A stretch of DNA of 26,512 bases, taken from the NCBI GenBank assembly GCA_001778285.1, contig MFGL01000009.1, positions 5,726 through 32,237 of the forward strand, read 5' to 3'. A model generated the notes under the pieces. It searched no databases, had not been told where the DNA came from, and saw nothing but the letters and a program-made list of their open reading frames with translations. The stretch is from Candidatus Falkowbacteria bacterium RIFOXYC2_FULL_47_12. GTDB lineage: Bacteria > Patescibacteriota > Patescibacteriia > Patescibacteriales > XYC2-FULL-47-12. How positions within the stretch are numbered: the first letter of the stretch is position 1; the number at the start of each line of letters is the position of its first letter. Of this stretch, positions 14,368 to 21,684 are shown piece after piece. The translations under genes and the position numbers were made by a program.

Positions 14368-14784
14368 ATGGGAGGAAGCACAACATACAAAAATGTTATT
14401 CATAAAGCATTGAGTTATAGAGTTATGGGCATTTTGTTCGCGGTTAATAGTGAATTAGGTTATGGATATCAAGAAAAGTATTACGAAAGGGCAGTAGAGG
14501 TTCATCTAAAAAAAGAAGACATACAGTATAAAAGGCAAATGCCATACGACATCTCCGTACAAGGGATAAAAATTGGCAGATACTATTTAGATTTTTTGAT
14601 TGACAACAAGATTATTTTAGAGCTTAAGAGAGGAAGTTATTTTCCTAGAAGAAATATTGAACAAGTAAAAGCCTATTTAAAAATTACCGGTTTAGAGCTG
14701 GCTATACTTGCCAATTTTACTCCTCATGGCGTAAAGTATCTAAGAGTTCTTAATGACCTTAATTATAAAAAGTTTAGTTTATAA
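14368..14784 (+). CDS. GxxExxY family protein (PD-(D/E)xK nuclease-like), copy 2
   Basis: This 138-residue paralog of the protein at 485-883 has the signature GYQEKYY at residues 33-39. The nuclease-like core is D75 (YYLDFLID), E85-L-K87 and Q99 in RRNIEQVKAYL. The two copies share the LSYxxxG start region, the QxPYxxxxxG block and an LAxLANF-type C-terminal block, but differ through most of the rest. They are therefore distant copies, not a recent duplication. The ORF starts just after the left arm and its stop falls at the inner edge of the right arm. It is AT-rich compared with pilB. The family function is unknown; nuclease activity is inferred from the motif. Confidence 0.88.
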   Translation: MGGSTTYKNVIHKALSYRVMGILFAVNSELGYGYQEKYYERAVEVHLKKEDIQYKRQMPYDISVQGIKIGRYYLDFLIDNKIILELKRGSYFPRRNIEQVKAYLKITGLELAILANFTPHGVKYLRVLNDLNYKKFSL

Positions 14785-14811
14785 ATTTGTAGGCTGTTTG
14801 TAGGTTCGTGG
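14782..14811 (+). repeat. Right arm of cassette 2
   Basis: Reverse complement of 14330-14359 with three mismatches. It ends just before ATATATG, the start of the translin-like gene, which therefore has no normal SD. Confidence 0.85.
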
Positions 14812-14817
14812 AAATAT

Positions 14818-15393
14818 ATGCTTAATAGGAAATTTTTCCAAAAGTTAAAAAGAGATTACGACCAGAACACGGGCGAGCGCCGGCAGATTATCAGCCGCGC
14901 CAATATTATTTTGCACGACTCCAAGCGCGTTATTTTTTCCCTGCACCGCGGGGATGTTAAGATCGCCGGGAACTCTTTAAATGAAATAGAAAATACCCTG
15001 AAAGCAATGGAGAAAAAATTCGGCTATAATCGGCTGATAAAAGAAGGCGCCTATAACGCCGGCGTGGAGGAATATGTGGAAGCAAAAATGTTTTTTAATA
15101 TAATCAACGGAGAAAAAGTTGATAAAATTACGGGTATTACTTTAAGTGTGGACGCTTATCTGGGAGGTATCTCCGACACTACCGGCGAATTGGTGCGCCT
15201 CGCGACTAACGAGGCGGCCAAGGGCAATTTTAAGGAAGTGGAAAAAATTAAAAATATCATTACGGACGTTTTAGCCGAGCTGGTTGAATTTGATATTACC
15301 GGCTATCTGCGGACTAAGTACGACCAAGCGAAACAAAATTTAAGAAAGATAGAGCAGATTATGTATGAGGTAAAAATTAGAATGAGGAATTAG
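14818..15393 (+). CDS. Translin/TRAX-family protein with intact catalytic acids
   Basis: The 191-residue all-helical protein matches the translin superfamily pattern. SRxxIxxSKRxIFSLHRGD (about 27-46) is the LHRGD-type motif. It is followed by VEEYVEAKMF (83-92), SVDAYLGGISDTTGELVR (110-127) and a final helix ending YEVKIRMRN. TRAX, the catalytic subunit of the C3PO RNase, uses two Glu in QEYVEA and Asp/Glu in DxxGE. Here E85, E88, D120 and E124 occupy those positions. This suggests an RNase rather than a pure nucleic-acid-binding translin. The last codons run into a doubled AGGAATT heptamer. It follows pilB, with cassette 2 between. Catalytic activity is inferred. Confidence 0.8.
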   Translation: MLNRKFFQKLKRDYDQNTGERRQIISRANIILHDSKRVIFSLHRGDVKIAGNSLNEIENTLKAMEKKFGYNRLIKEGAYNAGVEEYVEAKMFFNIINGEKVDKITGITLSVDAYLGGISDTTGELVRLATNEAAKGNFKEVEKIKNIITDVLAELVEFDITGYLRTKYDQAKQNLRKIEQIMYEVKIRMRN

Positions 15394-15411
15394 GAATTAA
15401 AATAAAATTTT

Positions 15412-17214
15412 ATGAAAAAATTATTTAACCAAAAGGGTTTTACACTTTCAATCTTTAGCGCCATAATTGGCGTTTTGATTATGGTTTTGATAGGTTCAAA
15501 TATTTATACCGGCTATCTTTTGTATAAAAATAAGAAAACAGAAAAGCTGGCAGAAATAAATAATGTAGCATCTAATACGGCACAACAAGCGGAAAATAAT
15601 AATACAAACCCTAACGTAGATAGCGCAGATAGTTCGGTCGTAAATACTGCGGAACAAAAAATTGAATTAACAAAAGATGATACAACCGGCGAGGTTAATG
15701 TTGATTGGGTAACAGAACCTATTAAAATAAGCTCTTACAAAGATGTTTTAGGAGAATATTATAATGATCATAATTTAACTGAACAGCAATTAAAACATTT
15801 AAACGAAGTAAATTATTATAAAGTTGGAAGAGTTAATGGTGGAAAATATGATGGTAAGAATTTTTTTGTTATGAATTACAGCGTCCCATTTGGTTATAAT
15901 ATAATTAGAGGGATTAAAGATGGCGGCAACATCATTGTTTTAAAAAAGTATTCCGATGATATTTATAACGACCCAGAGGGTATGACAGCTATTGACTGGG
16001 GATTGTATATACAAAAATTTATAATTAATGATAATTTAACCATAGCAAATTTTGATTTGCCCGAGTCAATAAAAATTCCAAATTCAAATATATTGTTAAT
16101 TAAATCATCTGAAGAGACTAAGATTTTTGTTACTGATAGTTCTAATTTAAAGAAATTATTTCAATATGAAGATGGAAAGTATGTGTATAAAGATGAAACA
16201 AATTGTTATATTGTTAGAGCAAAGGACGGAACGGGAAGACAATATCATTTTGATATATCATTTTTAGAAAAAAAAGAGGACGGGTCGGAACTTAAAGGTG
16301 GTTCACCAAACTTGAACAATATTACGTGGAATAATGGAGGAAAGAACAAAAATGATTATTTTTTTCAAACCCCAGGACAATGTGGATATGCGGATTGTTA
16401 TAGTTATGCATTATATATCAAAGATGAATTACAAATAAAAGTAGCCGGAAAGACGAGCAATGGCGGCGTAGTTTATGAGTTTGCTAATGTGAACGATAAA
16501 AAAGCTTCTGAAATTTTAAAAGGTATTTACAATGAATATGGCCAATACAGAGCTGATAAAGAAACATATGAAAAATTCTTAAATAATCACCCCTTGTTTT
16601 TTTGGCAAGACCCATTCGGAGATTATATAGCATTTACAAATTCAGCATATCAATCGGGCGTTGAATGCGGTAAGCCAGTAATTTATCTTTATCCCGAAAA
16701 AGAAAGCGATATATTTGTTTGGGTTAATCCGACCGGCGGGTTTAAAATAACAGAACCAGTATATAATAACGGCTGGCAAGTAAAAGCTAAGCCGAATGGA
16801 GAAATTTATAATTATGATGATAATAAAATGTATCCGTATTTATTCTGGGAAGGTTACGGATTAAATTATGAGCGGCCGCAAGAAGGTTTTGTTGTTTCTA
16901 AAGATGAAGTTGAAGAATTTTTAAACGAAAAATTAATTAAATTAGGCCTGATTAAAAAAGAAGCGGATGAATTCATTGAATTTTGGTTGCCGCGTATGCA
17001 GGAAAAAAATTACTATTTTATCACTTTTGTACCACAAGCCGAATTTGATAAATTGGCACCGTTAGCCGTATCGCCAAAACCGGACACGGTAATCAGAGTA
17101 TTTATGGATTATGAGGGTTTGGATGAGCACCGGGAAGTTGAAGCACAAAAGATTATTACCCCAAAACGAAAGGGTTTTGTTGTGACTGAATGGGGCGGAG
17201 CAATGCACAAGTAG
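15412..17214 (+). CDS. Large exported protein with prepilin-like N-terminus, unknown function
   Basis: The 600-residue protein starts MKKLFNQKGFTLSIFSAIIG. This resembles a type IV prepilin leader (cleavage after Gly9, before FTL) and a hydrophobic helix to about residue 37, but it lacks Glu at mature position 5. An Asn/Thr-rich linker (45-80) suggests surface exposure. The C-terminal 180 residues begin CGKPVIYLYPEK (about 419) and contain VWVNPTGG, GWQVKAKPNGEIY and PYLFWEGYGL. I associate this domain with CPR and archaeal proteins but know no function for it. Its place after pilB supports a pilus-linked or surface role. The AT content is higher than pilB. Confidence 0.7.
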   Translation: MKKLFNQKGFTLSIFSAIIGVLIMVLIGSNIYTGYLLYKNKKTEKLAEINNVASNTAQQAENNNTNPNVDSADSSVVNTAEQKIELTKDDTTGEVNVDWVTEPIKISSYKDVLGEYYNDHNLTEQQLKHLNEVNYYKVGRVNGGKYDGKNFFVMNYSVPFGYNIIRGIKDGGNIIVLKKYSDDIYNDPEGMTAIDWGLYIQKFIINDNLTIANFDLPESIKIPNSNILLIKSSEETKIFVTDSSNLKKLFQYEDGKYVYKDETNCYIVRAKDGTGRQYHFDISFLEKKEDGSELKGGSPNLNNITWNNGGKNKNDYFFQTPGQCGYADCYSYALYIKDELQIKVAGKTSNGGVVYEFANVNDKKASEILKGIYNEYGQYRADKETYEKFLNNHPLFFWQDPFGDYIAFTNSAYQSGVECGKPVIYLYPEKESDIFVWVNPTGGFKITEPVYNNGWQVKAKPNGEIYNYDDNKMYPYLFWEGYGLNYERPQEGFVVSKDEVEEFLNEKLIKLGLIKKEADEFIEFWLPRMQEKNYYFITFVPQAEFDKLAPLAVSPKPDTVIRVFMDYEGLDEHREVEAQKIITPKRKGFVVTEWGGAMHK

Positions 17215-17216
17215 GA

Positions 17217-17254
17217 CACGAATAACCACGAATTTGATACGAATATACGCGAAT
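17217..17254 (+). repeat. Helically phased YACGAAT heptamers before the MEMO1-CapA gene
   Basis: CACGAAT (17217), CACGAAT (17227), TACGAAT (17238) and CGCGAAT (17248) are spaced 10, 11 and 10 bp. They occupy the whole gap between the previous stop and the next gene. No GxxExxY gene or inverted partner is nearby. The last unit creates an ATG at 17253. Confidence 0.88.
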
Positions 17255-17258
17255 GATT

Positions 17259-19085
17259 ATGGCAAAAATAAATGATAAATATCTGATATCCTTATTAGTC
17301 CTGTTAGTCATAGCACAAACAGGGCTAATTTTTGTTTTATCTAAGCAGGCGCGAAAAAATTATATTGATGAAAAAAATTTAACAACTCATTATTCGTATT
17401 TTTCCGGACTTGATTTTTACGAGGAGGCGTATAAACAAGCCGAAGGACAAATTACTGTTGCTGATGAAAAAATATACGGCGGAATATTGCCTCATCATTT
17501 AATGGTTGAAGATAAAATTGCCGCTTTTTTTACCGGCATTGAAAACAACGATTATGAAACAATTATTTTAATCGGGCCAAATCATTTTTTATCAGGTAAA
17601 AGCGATATTATTACTTCACAAGCGAAATGGGCGACTCCCTATGGCGAATTAATGCCGGATTTAGATTTAACAAGAAATTTAAATGATTCCGGAAGTGCCA
17701 GCATAGAAGAAAATCCTTTTATCAATGAACATTCTATTTCCGGTCTAGTTGGTTTTATCAAAAAAAATTTTCCTAATGCCCGTTTCGCGCCAATTATTGT
17801 GCGACCGGAAACAACTACTAAAGAAAGCGAACAGTTGGCGCAGGTGATAAAAAATAATATTGACGCAGATAAAACTTTAATTTTAGCCAGCGTTGATTTC
17901 TCCCATTACCAGCCGGTGGCGGTAGCGGATTGGCATGATGAGAAAAGCAGAAACGTGATAGAAAATTTTTCTTTTAACCAAGTTAATAATTTGGAAGTTG
18001 ATTCGCCGGCTTCAATTTACGTTTTATTAAAATATCTGGAGTTAGTGAAGGCGCAAAACTCAAAATTAATTTTTGCCACTAATTCCGGCAAGTTGATTAA
18101 TAAACCGGATGAACCTACCACCAGTCATAATTTTTATTATTTTACCAAAGGCGAGAAAGAAAATAACAGTTTAATTAATTTTTTATTCTTCGGCGATATT
18201 ATGCTTGACCGGCATGTAAAAGAAATAATGAATAAAAACGGGAGAGTTGATTATTTATTAAAAAATTTAGCCGGCGGAGAGAAACGGTTTTTCCAAGGAA
18301 TTGATGTTATCGGCGCCAATTTGGAAGGCGCGGTGACAGTCGGCGGCCAGCATTATCCGCCGGAAATAAGTATTGATTTCGCGTTTGACCCAAAAGATGT
18401 CGCGCAATTAAAAAATTATGGATTTAGTTTTTTCAGCCTGGCTAATAATCACATTTTAGACCAAGGACAAGCCGGCTTTACGGAAACGCAAAAAAATTTA
18501 GGTGAGCTGGGGTTTGACTACGCCGGTTGCGCCGATAGAAAAGTTGACGAGTGCAGTGTGAAGATAAAAGAAATAAACGGTGTAAGAATTGGCTTTTTAG
18601 CCTATTCTATGGTGTATGGCGTTTTGGATGAGGATAAAGTAGTTGAGCAAATAAAATCATTAAAAAAAGAAACGGATTTCGTGGTCGTGAATATGCACTG
18701 GGGCGTGGAGTACGAGCAACAGGCGCGCAGTAATCAGATTGCTTTAGCGCATAAGATGGTTGATATCGGCGCGGATATTATTATCGGCAGCCATCCGCAC
18801 GTGGTGCAGGAGATGGAAGTTTACAAAAATAAGCCGATATTTTATTCTTTGGGCAATTTTATTTTTGACCAATATTTTTCGCGCGAGACGCAGGAAGGGC
18901 TGGGAATCGGCCTATCCATTGATAATGGCAAAATAGCGATAACGCTATTGCCGTTTCAGAGTAAAGTAAGTCAGGTGGAACTTATGGCAGGAAATGACAA
19001 GCAAAAGTTTTTAAATTGGCTGGCGGAAAGTTCAAAGGTTAGTGAGGAGTATAAAAAGCAGCTAAAAGTTGGAAAATTGTTTTAA
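17259..19085 (+). CDS. MEMO1-family domain fused to CapA-type metallophosphatase domain
   Basis: This 608-residue protein has an N-terminal transmembrane anchor (9-28). A MEMO1/AmmeMemoRadiSam-B-like domain (about 74-297) has PHH at 78-80, GPNH at 106-109, H158 and DFSH at 213-216. The usual catalytic Cys-Gly region reads VDSP, so Cys appears replaced. A CapA/PgsA-like calcineurin domain (about 308-560) has FGDIMLDR, NLEGAVT, LANNHILDQG, NMHWGVEYE, GSHPHVVQ and YSLGNFIFDQ. CapA domains are associated with poly-gamma-glutamate or surface-polymer handling. The substrate here is unknown. The start at 17259 is preferred over 17253, which lies in the repeat. Confidence 0.88.
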   Translation: MAKINDKYLISLLVLLVIAQTGLIFVLSKQARKNYIDEKNLTTHYSYFSGLDFYEEAYKQAEGQITVADEKIYGGILPHHLMVEDKIAAFFTGIENNDYETIILIGPNHFLSGKSDIITSQAKWATPYGELMPDLDLTRNLNDSGSASIEENPFINEHSISGLVGFIKKNFPNARFAPIIVRPETTTKESEQLAQVIKNNIDADKTLILASVDFSHYQPVAVADWHDEKSRNVIENFSFNQVNNLEVDSPASIYVLLKYLELVKAQNSKLIFATNSGKLINKPDEPTTSHNFYYFTKGEKENNSLINFLFFGDIMLDRHVKEIMNKNGRVDYLLKNLAGGEKRFFQGIDVIGANLEGAVTVGGQHYPPEISIDFAFDPKDVAQLKNYGFSFFSLANNHILDQGQAGFTETQKNLGELGFDYAGCADRKVDECSVKIKEINGVRIGFLAYSMVYGVLDEDKVVEQIKSLKKETDFVVVNMHWGVEYEQQARSNQIALAHKMVDIGADIIIGSHPHVVQEMEVYKNKPIFYSLGNFIFDQYFSRETQEGLGIGLSIDNGKIAITLLPFQSKVSQVELMAGNDKQKFLNWLAESSKVSEEYKKQLKVGKLF

Positions 19086-19099
19086 GTTTCAAATAACGT

Positions 19100-19134
19100 A
19101 GGAATCCAATTCCCTTAAAGGGAATTGGATTCCT
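19100..19134. repeat. Perfect 15-bp-stem palindrome with near-duplicate flanks
   Basis: Positions 19100-19114 pair perfectly with 19120-19134 around TTAAA. There is no U-run, so it is not a standard terminator. AATAACGT (19092-19099) before it and AATAGCGT (19136-19143) after it agree at 7 of 8 bases, resembling a target-site duplication. It ends 9 bases before the next ATG. Confidence 0.85.
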
Positions 19135-19143
19135 CAATAGCGT

Positions 19144-19644
19144 ATGAAAATAGCAATCATTTCCGACACCCACGACAATGTGCCGAATTTGGAAAAGGCG
19201 CTGGTATGGATGAACAAAAATAACATTGAACAAATTATTCACTGCGGGGATTTGTGCGCGCCGTCAATGATTAAAGAAATACTCGCGCCAAGTTTTGTTG
19301 GTCAAATTCACATGGTTTTCGGCAATGTGGAAGACAGGGAGCTGATGCCAAAAGTCGCAGGGCAATTTAAAAACGTGAGGCACTATGGCGACCAAGGAGA
19401 AATAGAAATTGATAATAAAAAAATAGCTTTCGTGCATTTTCCGAGGGAAGCAAAGGAATTGGCGCAAAGCGGCAACTACGATTTTGTTTTCTACGGCCAT
19501 ACGCATAAACCGTGGACGGAGAAAGTCGGTAAAACGGAATTATTAAATCCCGGTACGTTAGCTGGTATGTTTCAAAAAGCGACTTTTGCGGTTTGGGATA
19601 CAAAAACGGGGGAATTGGAGTTAAAAATTTTAGAACGATTATAG
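19144..19644 (+). CDS. YfcE/MJ0936-type metallophosphoesterase
   Basis: This 166-residue calcineurin-like phosphodiesterase has the full metal-ligand set: D8-x-H10, CGD (D36), FGN (N61), H98, and GHTH (H119, H121). The size matches the small YfcE/MJ0936 group, which cleave phosphodiester model substrates with Mn or Ni; the natural substrate is unknown. The usual GNCD appears here as GNVE. It follows the MEMO1-CapA gene after a palindrome and ends at a bidirectional terminator facing efp. No strong SD precedes the ATG. Confidence 0.9.
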   Translation: MKIAIISDTHDNVPNLEKALVWMNKNNIEQIIHCGDLCAPSMIKEILAPSFVGQIHMVFGNVEDRELMPKVAGQFKNVRHYGDQGEIEIDNKKIAFVHFPREAKELAQSGNYDFVFYGHTHKPWTEKVGKTELLNPGTLAGMFQKATFAVWDTKTGELELKILERL

Positions 19645-19652
19645 TCTTAAAC

Positions 19653-19688
19653 AAAAAATTCCAAACCTTCGTGGGTCTGGAATTTTTT
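19653..19688. terminator. Bidirectional intrinsic terminator
   Basis: AAAAAATTCCA (19653-19663) and TGGAATTTTTT (19678-19688) form the outer stem and ACC/GGT extends it past one mismatch. A/T tracts on both sides serve the convergent phosphoesterase and efp. Confidence 0.8.
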
Positions 19689-19708
19689 ATTCCTTAATTC
19701 TTATTTCC

Positions 19709-20266
19709 CTACGCCCGCTCTGCGTACTCGCCGGTTTCCGTATTGATGCGCACGACGTCGCCTTCGTTGATGAACATCGGCGCGGCAATTTCAACACCGG
19801 TCTCAAGCGTAACGATTTTGTTCACGTTGCCGGCGGAGTTGCCTTTCACGCCCGGCGGCGCGGAAACGACTTTGAGTTCAACTTTCACCGGCAGTTTCAC
19901 CGCTACCGGTTTTTCATCAAAATAAAGGACTTTGACGTCGGTGCCGTCTTTGAGCCAGTTGATGCTCGCGCCAACCTGCTCCAGAGGCAAACTGAACTGT
20001 TCAAAGGTAACGTTGTCCATGAAGTAAGCTTCGTTTGCGTCTTTGTACAAATACTGCGCCTGCTTTTCGTCGGTTTCAGCTTCATCAGCTTTGTCATTGC
20101 CCTGAAACGTGTGCTCCAGAACATTGCCGGTAATGACGTTTCGCAGTTTCGTTTTGAGCACGGCGCCGCCGCGGCCCATTTTGTGGTGGTCGGCGCGAAT
20201 GACGATGTAGGGCTCGCTGTTTATTTTGAGCAGTTTGTCGAGCTTGATTTCATTTAACGATAGCAT
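19709..20266 (-). CDS. efp: Translation elongation factor P, Arg-tipped
   Basis: EF-P rescues ribosomes stalled on polyproline. The 185-residue protein has the KOW-like domain I, with tip loop HHKMGRGGA, then OB domains ending FINEGDVVRINTETGEYAERA, the standard EF-P C-terminus. The frame is open to 20281, but the ATG at 20266 gives MLSLNEIKLDKLL and sits one base after the rpsR stop (TAATATG), indicating termination-reinitiation. The modified-residue position is Arg32, not the lysine of KPGKG-type EF-Ps. No EarP or other modification gene is in the window, so the modification state is unknown. Confidence 0.96.
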   Translation of the reverse strand: MLSLNEIKLDKLLKINSEPYIVIRADHHKMGRGGAVLKTKLRNVITGNVLEHTFQGNDKADEAETDEKQAQYLYKDANEAYFMDNVTFEQFSLPLEQVGASINWLKDGTDVKVLYFDEKPVAVKLPVKVELKVVSAPPGVKGNSAGNVNKIVTLETGVEIAAPMFINEGDVVRINTETGEYAERA

Positions 20267-20267
20267 A

Positions 20268-20492
20268 TTAGCGGGACACAAACGGCAGGATTGCCAAAAT
20301 GCGCGCGCGCTTGACGGCGGTAGAGACTTTACGCTGGTGCGTGGAGCAGACGCCGGTGCGTTTTTTGGGCAGGATGCGCATGTGCGAATTTAAAAAGCGG
20401 CGCAAAAATTGACCGTCTTTGTAGTCAACGTCGCGCAGATTGTTTACGCAGAGGTAGCAGACCTTTTCTTTTTTGAGTGGTTGTGGTCGCAT
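20268..20492 (-). CDS. rpsR: Small ribosomal subunit protein bS18
   Basis: This 74-residue protein starts MRPQPLKKEKVCYLC. It has the conserved FLRRFLNSHMRILPKKRTGVCSTHQRKVSTAVKRARILAILPF block. The CxxC (C12, C15) and a later Cys/His in GVCSTHQ indicate the zinc-binding form. It lies between ssb (3-base gap) and efp (1-base gap) in the rpsF-ssb-rpsR-efp operon and binds S6 on the 30S platform. Confidence 0.97.
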   Translation of the reverse strand: MRPQPLKKEKVCYLCVNNLRDVDYKDGQFLRRFLNSHMRILPKKRTGVCSTHQRKVSTAVKRARILAILPFVSR

Positions 20493-20495
20493 AGT

Positions 20496-21047
20496 TTAAA
20501 ATGGTATATCTTCAACTTTTACATCTTCTTCGTAGTCGGCATCGCTCTCTGGCCGGGAGGCAAAGTTTCCCATATCCGGACTGACGTTGGCCGGCATATC
20601 CTGGTCAATGTCAATGGTGGGAATTTCAGGATTCATTTGCGGCGCCGGAGCGGGAGCCGCCGGCCGCTGGAAATTAGCCGGCTGTTGCGGCGCGGTTGCC
20701 GGTGTACTGGCAGCGCCGCGCGGCGAGCCGAGCAGAATCATATTGTCGGCAACAATTTCGGTGCGGAATTTGCGCACGCCGTTCTGGTCAGTCCAATCTC
20801 GCGTCTGCAACCGGCCTTCAATGTAGATTTGCTTGCCTTTGTAGAGGTAGGTGCCGCAGATTTCGGCCAATTTGCGCCAGGCGACGATGTTGTGAAACTC
20901 AACACGCTCCTGCCGCTGGCCGCTCTGGTCGGTCCAGGAAAAATTTGTCGCGACCGAAAAACTCGCAACCGTTTGTCCCGTGGGCGTCGTGCGCACTTCC
21001 GGATCGCGCGTAACGTTGCCGATAATCATAGCTTTGTTAAGATTCAT
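20496..21047 (-). CDS. ssb: Single-stranded DNA-binding protein
   Basis: This 183-residue SSB has an N-terminal OB fold (MNLNKAMIIGNVTRDPEVRTTPTGQTVASFSVATN to about 110). A Pro/Ala/Gln-rich disordered linker follows, then the acidic protein-interaction tail ending EDIPF. The frame extends to 21086, but GGGAG 7 bases before the ATG at 21047 and the canonical MNLNKAMIIGN start decide the call. It lies in the conserved rpsF-ssb-rpsR order. A micro-ORF ends in ATGA overlap with its start codon. Confidence 0.97.
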   Translation of the reverse strand: MNLNKAMIIGNVTRDPEVRTTPTGQTVASFSVATNFSWTDQSGQRQERVEFHNIVAWRKLAEICGTYLYKGKQIYIEGRLQTRDWTDQNGVRKFRTEIVADNMILLGSPRGAASTPATAPQQPANFQRPAAPAPAPQMNPEIPTIDIDQDMPANVSPDMGNFASRPESDADYEEDVKVEDIPF

Positions 21048-21100
21048 AAACTGCTCCCTTTCGCGCTTCGGAGTCGCCCGAAGCATAGTGAGTTAGACAT
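21044..21100 (-). other. Possible 18-codon leader ORF coupled to ssb, with hairpin
   Basis: An ATG at 21100, with GAGGAG 10 bases upstream, opens an 18-codon frame whose TGA overlaps the ssb ATG (ATGA). Inside it GCTTCGG and CCGAAGC can form a 7-bp hairpin just before the ssb SD. It could be a coupling leader or chance; coding evidence is slight. Confidence 0.3.
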
Positions 21101-21122
21101 GAGATTTTCTCTCCTCATAATT

Positions 21123-21656
21123 TTACAACAAATCTGTCGTATCGTCCAAAATTTTATCTAATTTCGCATCCAGCGCCGCCATGTCAACCGCCGGTTTTTC
21201 CTTGCGCGTGGCATCGGTCTCGGCTTTGGTTTTTGCCGCGCCCTCAGCGCTCGCCGCTTTTGCCTGCTCTCTCGCAATGCGTTCCTGCGCCGCGCGCTCG
21301 CGGGCGACTTCGACTTCGGTTTTGACGCGTTTTTGCACGATGAGGTGGCGCAGGAGCCGTTCATCCAGACGCAGGGCGTTATCAATTTTTTGCGCGCTCA
21401 CTTTGGGCAGATCGCATTCAATGAGATGGTAGTACGCGTGGAAGAAGTGCTTGATGGGGTAAGCGAGTTTGCGTTTGCCCCACGTTTCTTCAGCGATGAC
21501 GGTGCCTCCGTTAGTTTGCACGAGTTTGGCAACCGCGCCGATAATGGGGCCAACCTCGTCTTCGCTGTATTTGTTGGCGACGAGGCAGACGATTTCGTAG
21601 CGCTGCGCCGGCTGTTTTTCTTCAGCTATTGAAGTTTCCGTTGTTTCGTTTGGCAT
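21123..21656 (-). CDS. rpsF: Small ribosomal subunit protein bS6
   Basis: The core QRYEIVCLVANKYSEDEVGPII, GTVIAEETWGKRKLAYPIKHFFHAYYHLIEC and DNALRLDERLLRHLIVQK are diagnostic of S6. At 177 residues it exceeds the usual 95-130. It has an 18-residue N-terminal extension and a long Ala/Glu/Lys tail after about 110, probably coiled or disordered. It is the first gene of the rpsF-ssb-rpsR-efp operon. Its upstream leader holds structures that may bind the S6:S18 complex. Confidence 0.96.
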   Translation of the reverse strand: MPNETTETSIAEEKQPAQRYEIVCLVANKYSEDEVGPIIGAVAKLVQTNGGTVIAEETWGKRKLAYPIKHFFHAYYHLIECDLPKVSAQKIDNALRLDERLLRHLIVQKRVKTEVEVARERAAQERIAREQAKAASAEGAAKTKAETDATRKEKPAVDMAALDAKLDKILDDTTDLL

Positions 21657-21684
21657 AGTTTAAAGGTTATGTAAAATAAAAATG

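Larger units (their letters stand above)
14330..14811 (+). mobile_element. GxxExxY cassette 2, bounded by 30-bp imperfect inverted repeat
   Basis: Left arm 14330-14359 and right arm 14782-14811 are reverse complements at 27 of 30 positions, with a perfect 17-bp core (14340-14356 with 14786-14802). The left arm holds heptamers CACAAAC and TACAAAT; a further TACAAAC follows at 14358. The arms are unrelated in exact sequence to cassette 1 but share the YACRAAY pattern. The unit starts 3 bases after the pilB stop codon and ends 6 bases before the translin-like ATG. It is co-directional with the operon, as in cassette 1. Confidence 0.6.

Noticed and set aside
19100..19134. Palindrome as an intrinsic terminator
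   Set aside because: Neither strand has a U-run after the stem.
20409..21161. 250-codon + strand ORF over ssb and rpsR
   Set aside because: It is antisense to ssb, with composition typical of a shadow frame of a GC-biased gene; no domain pattern.
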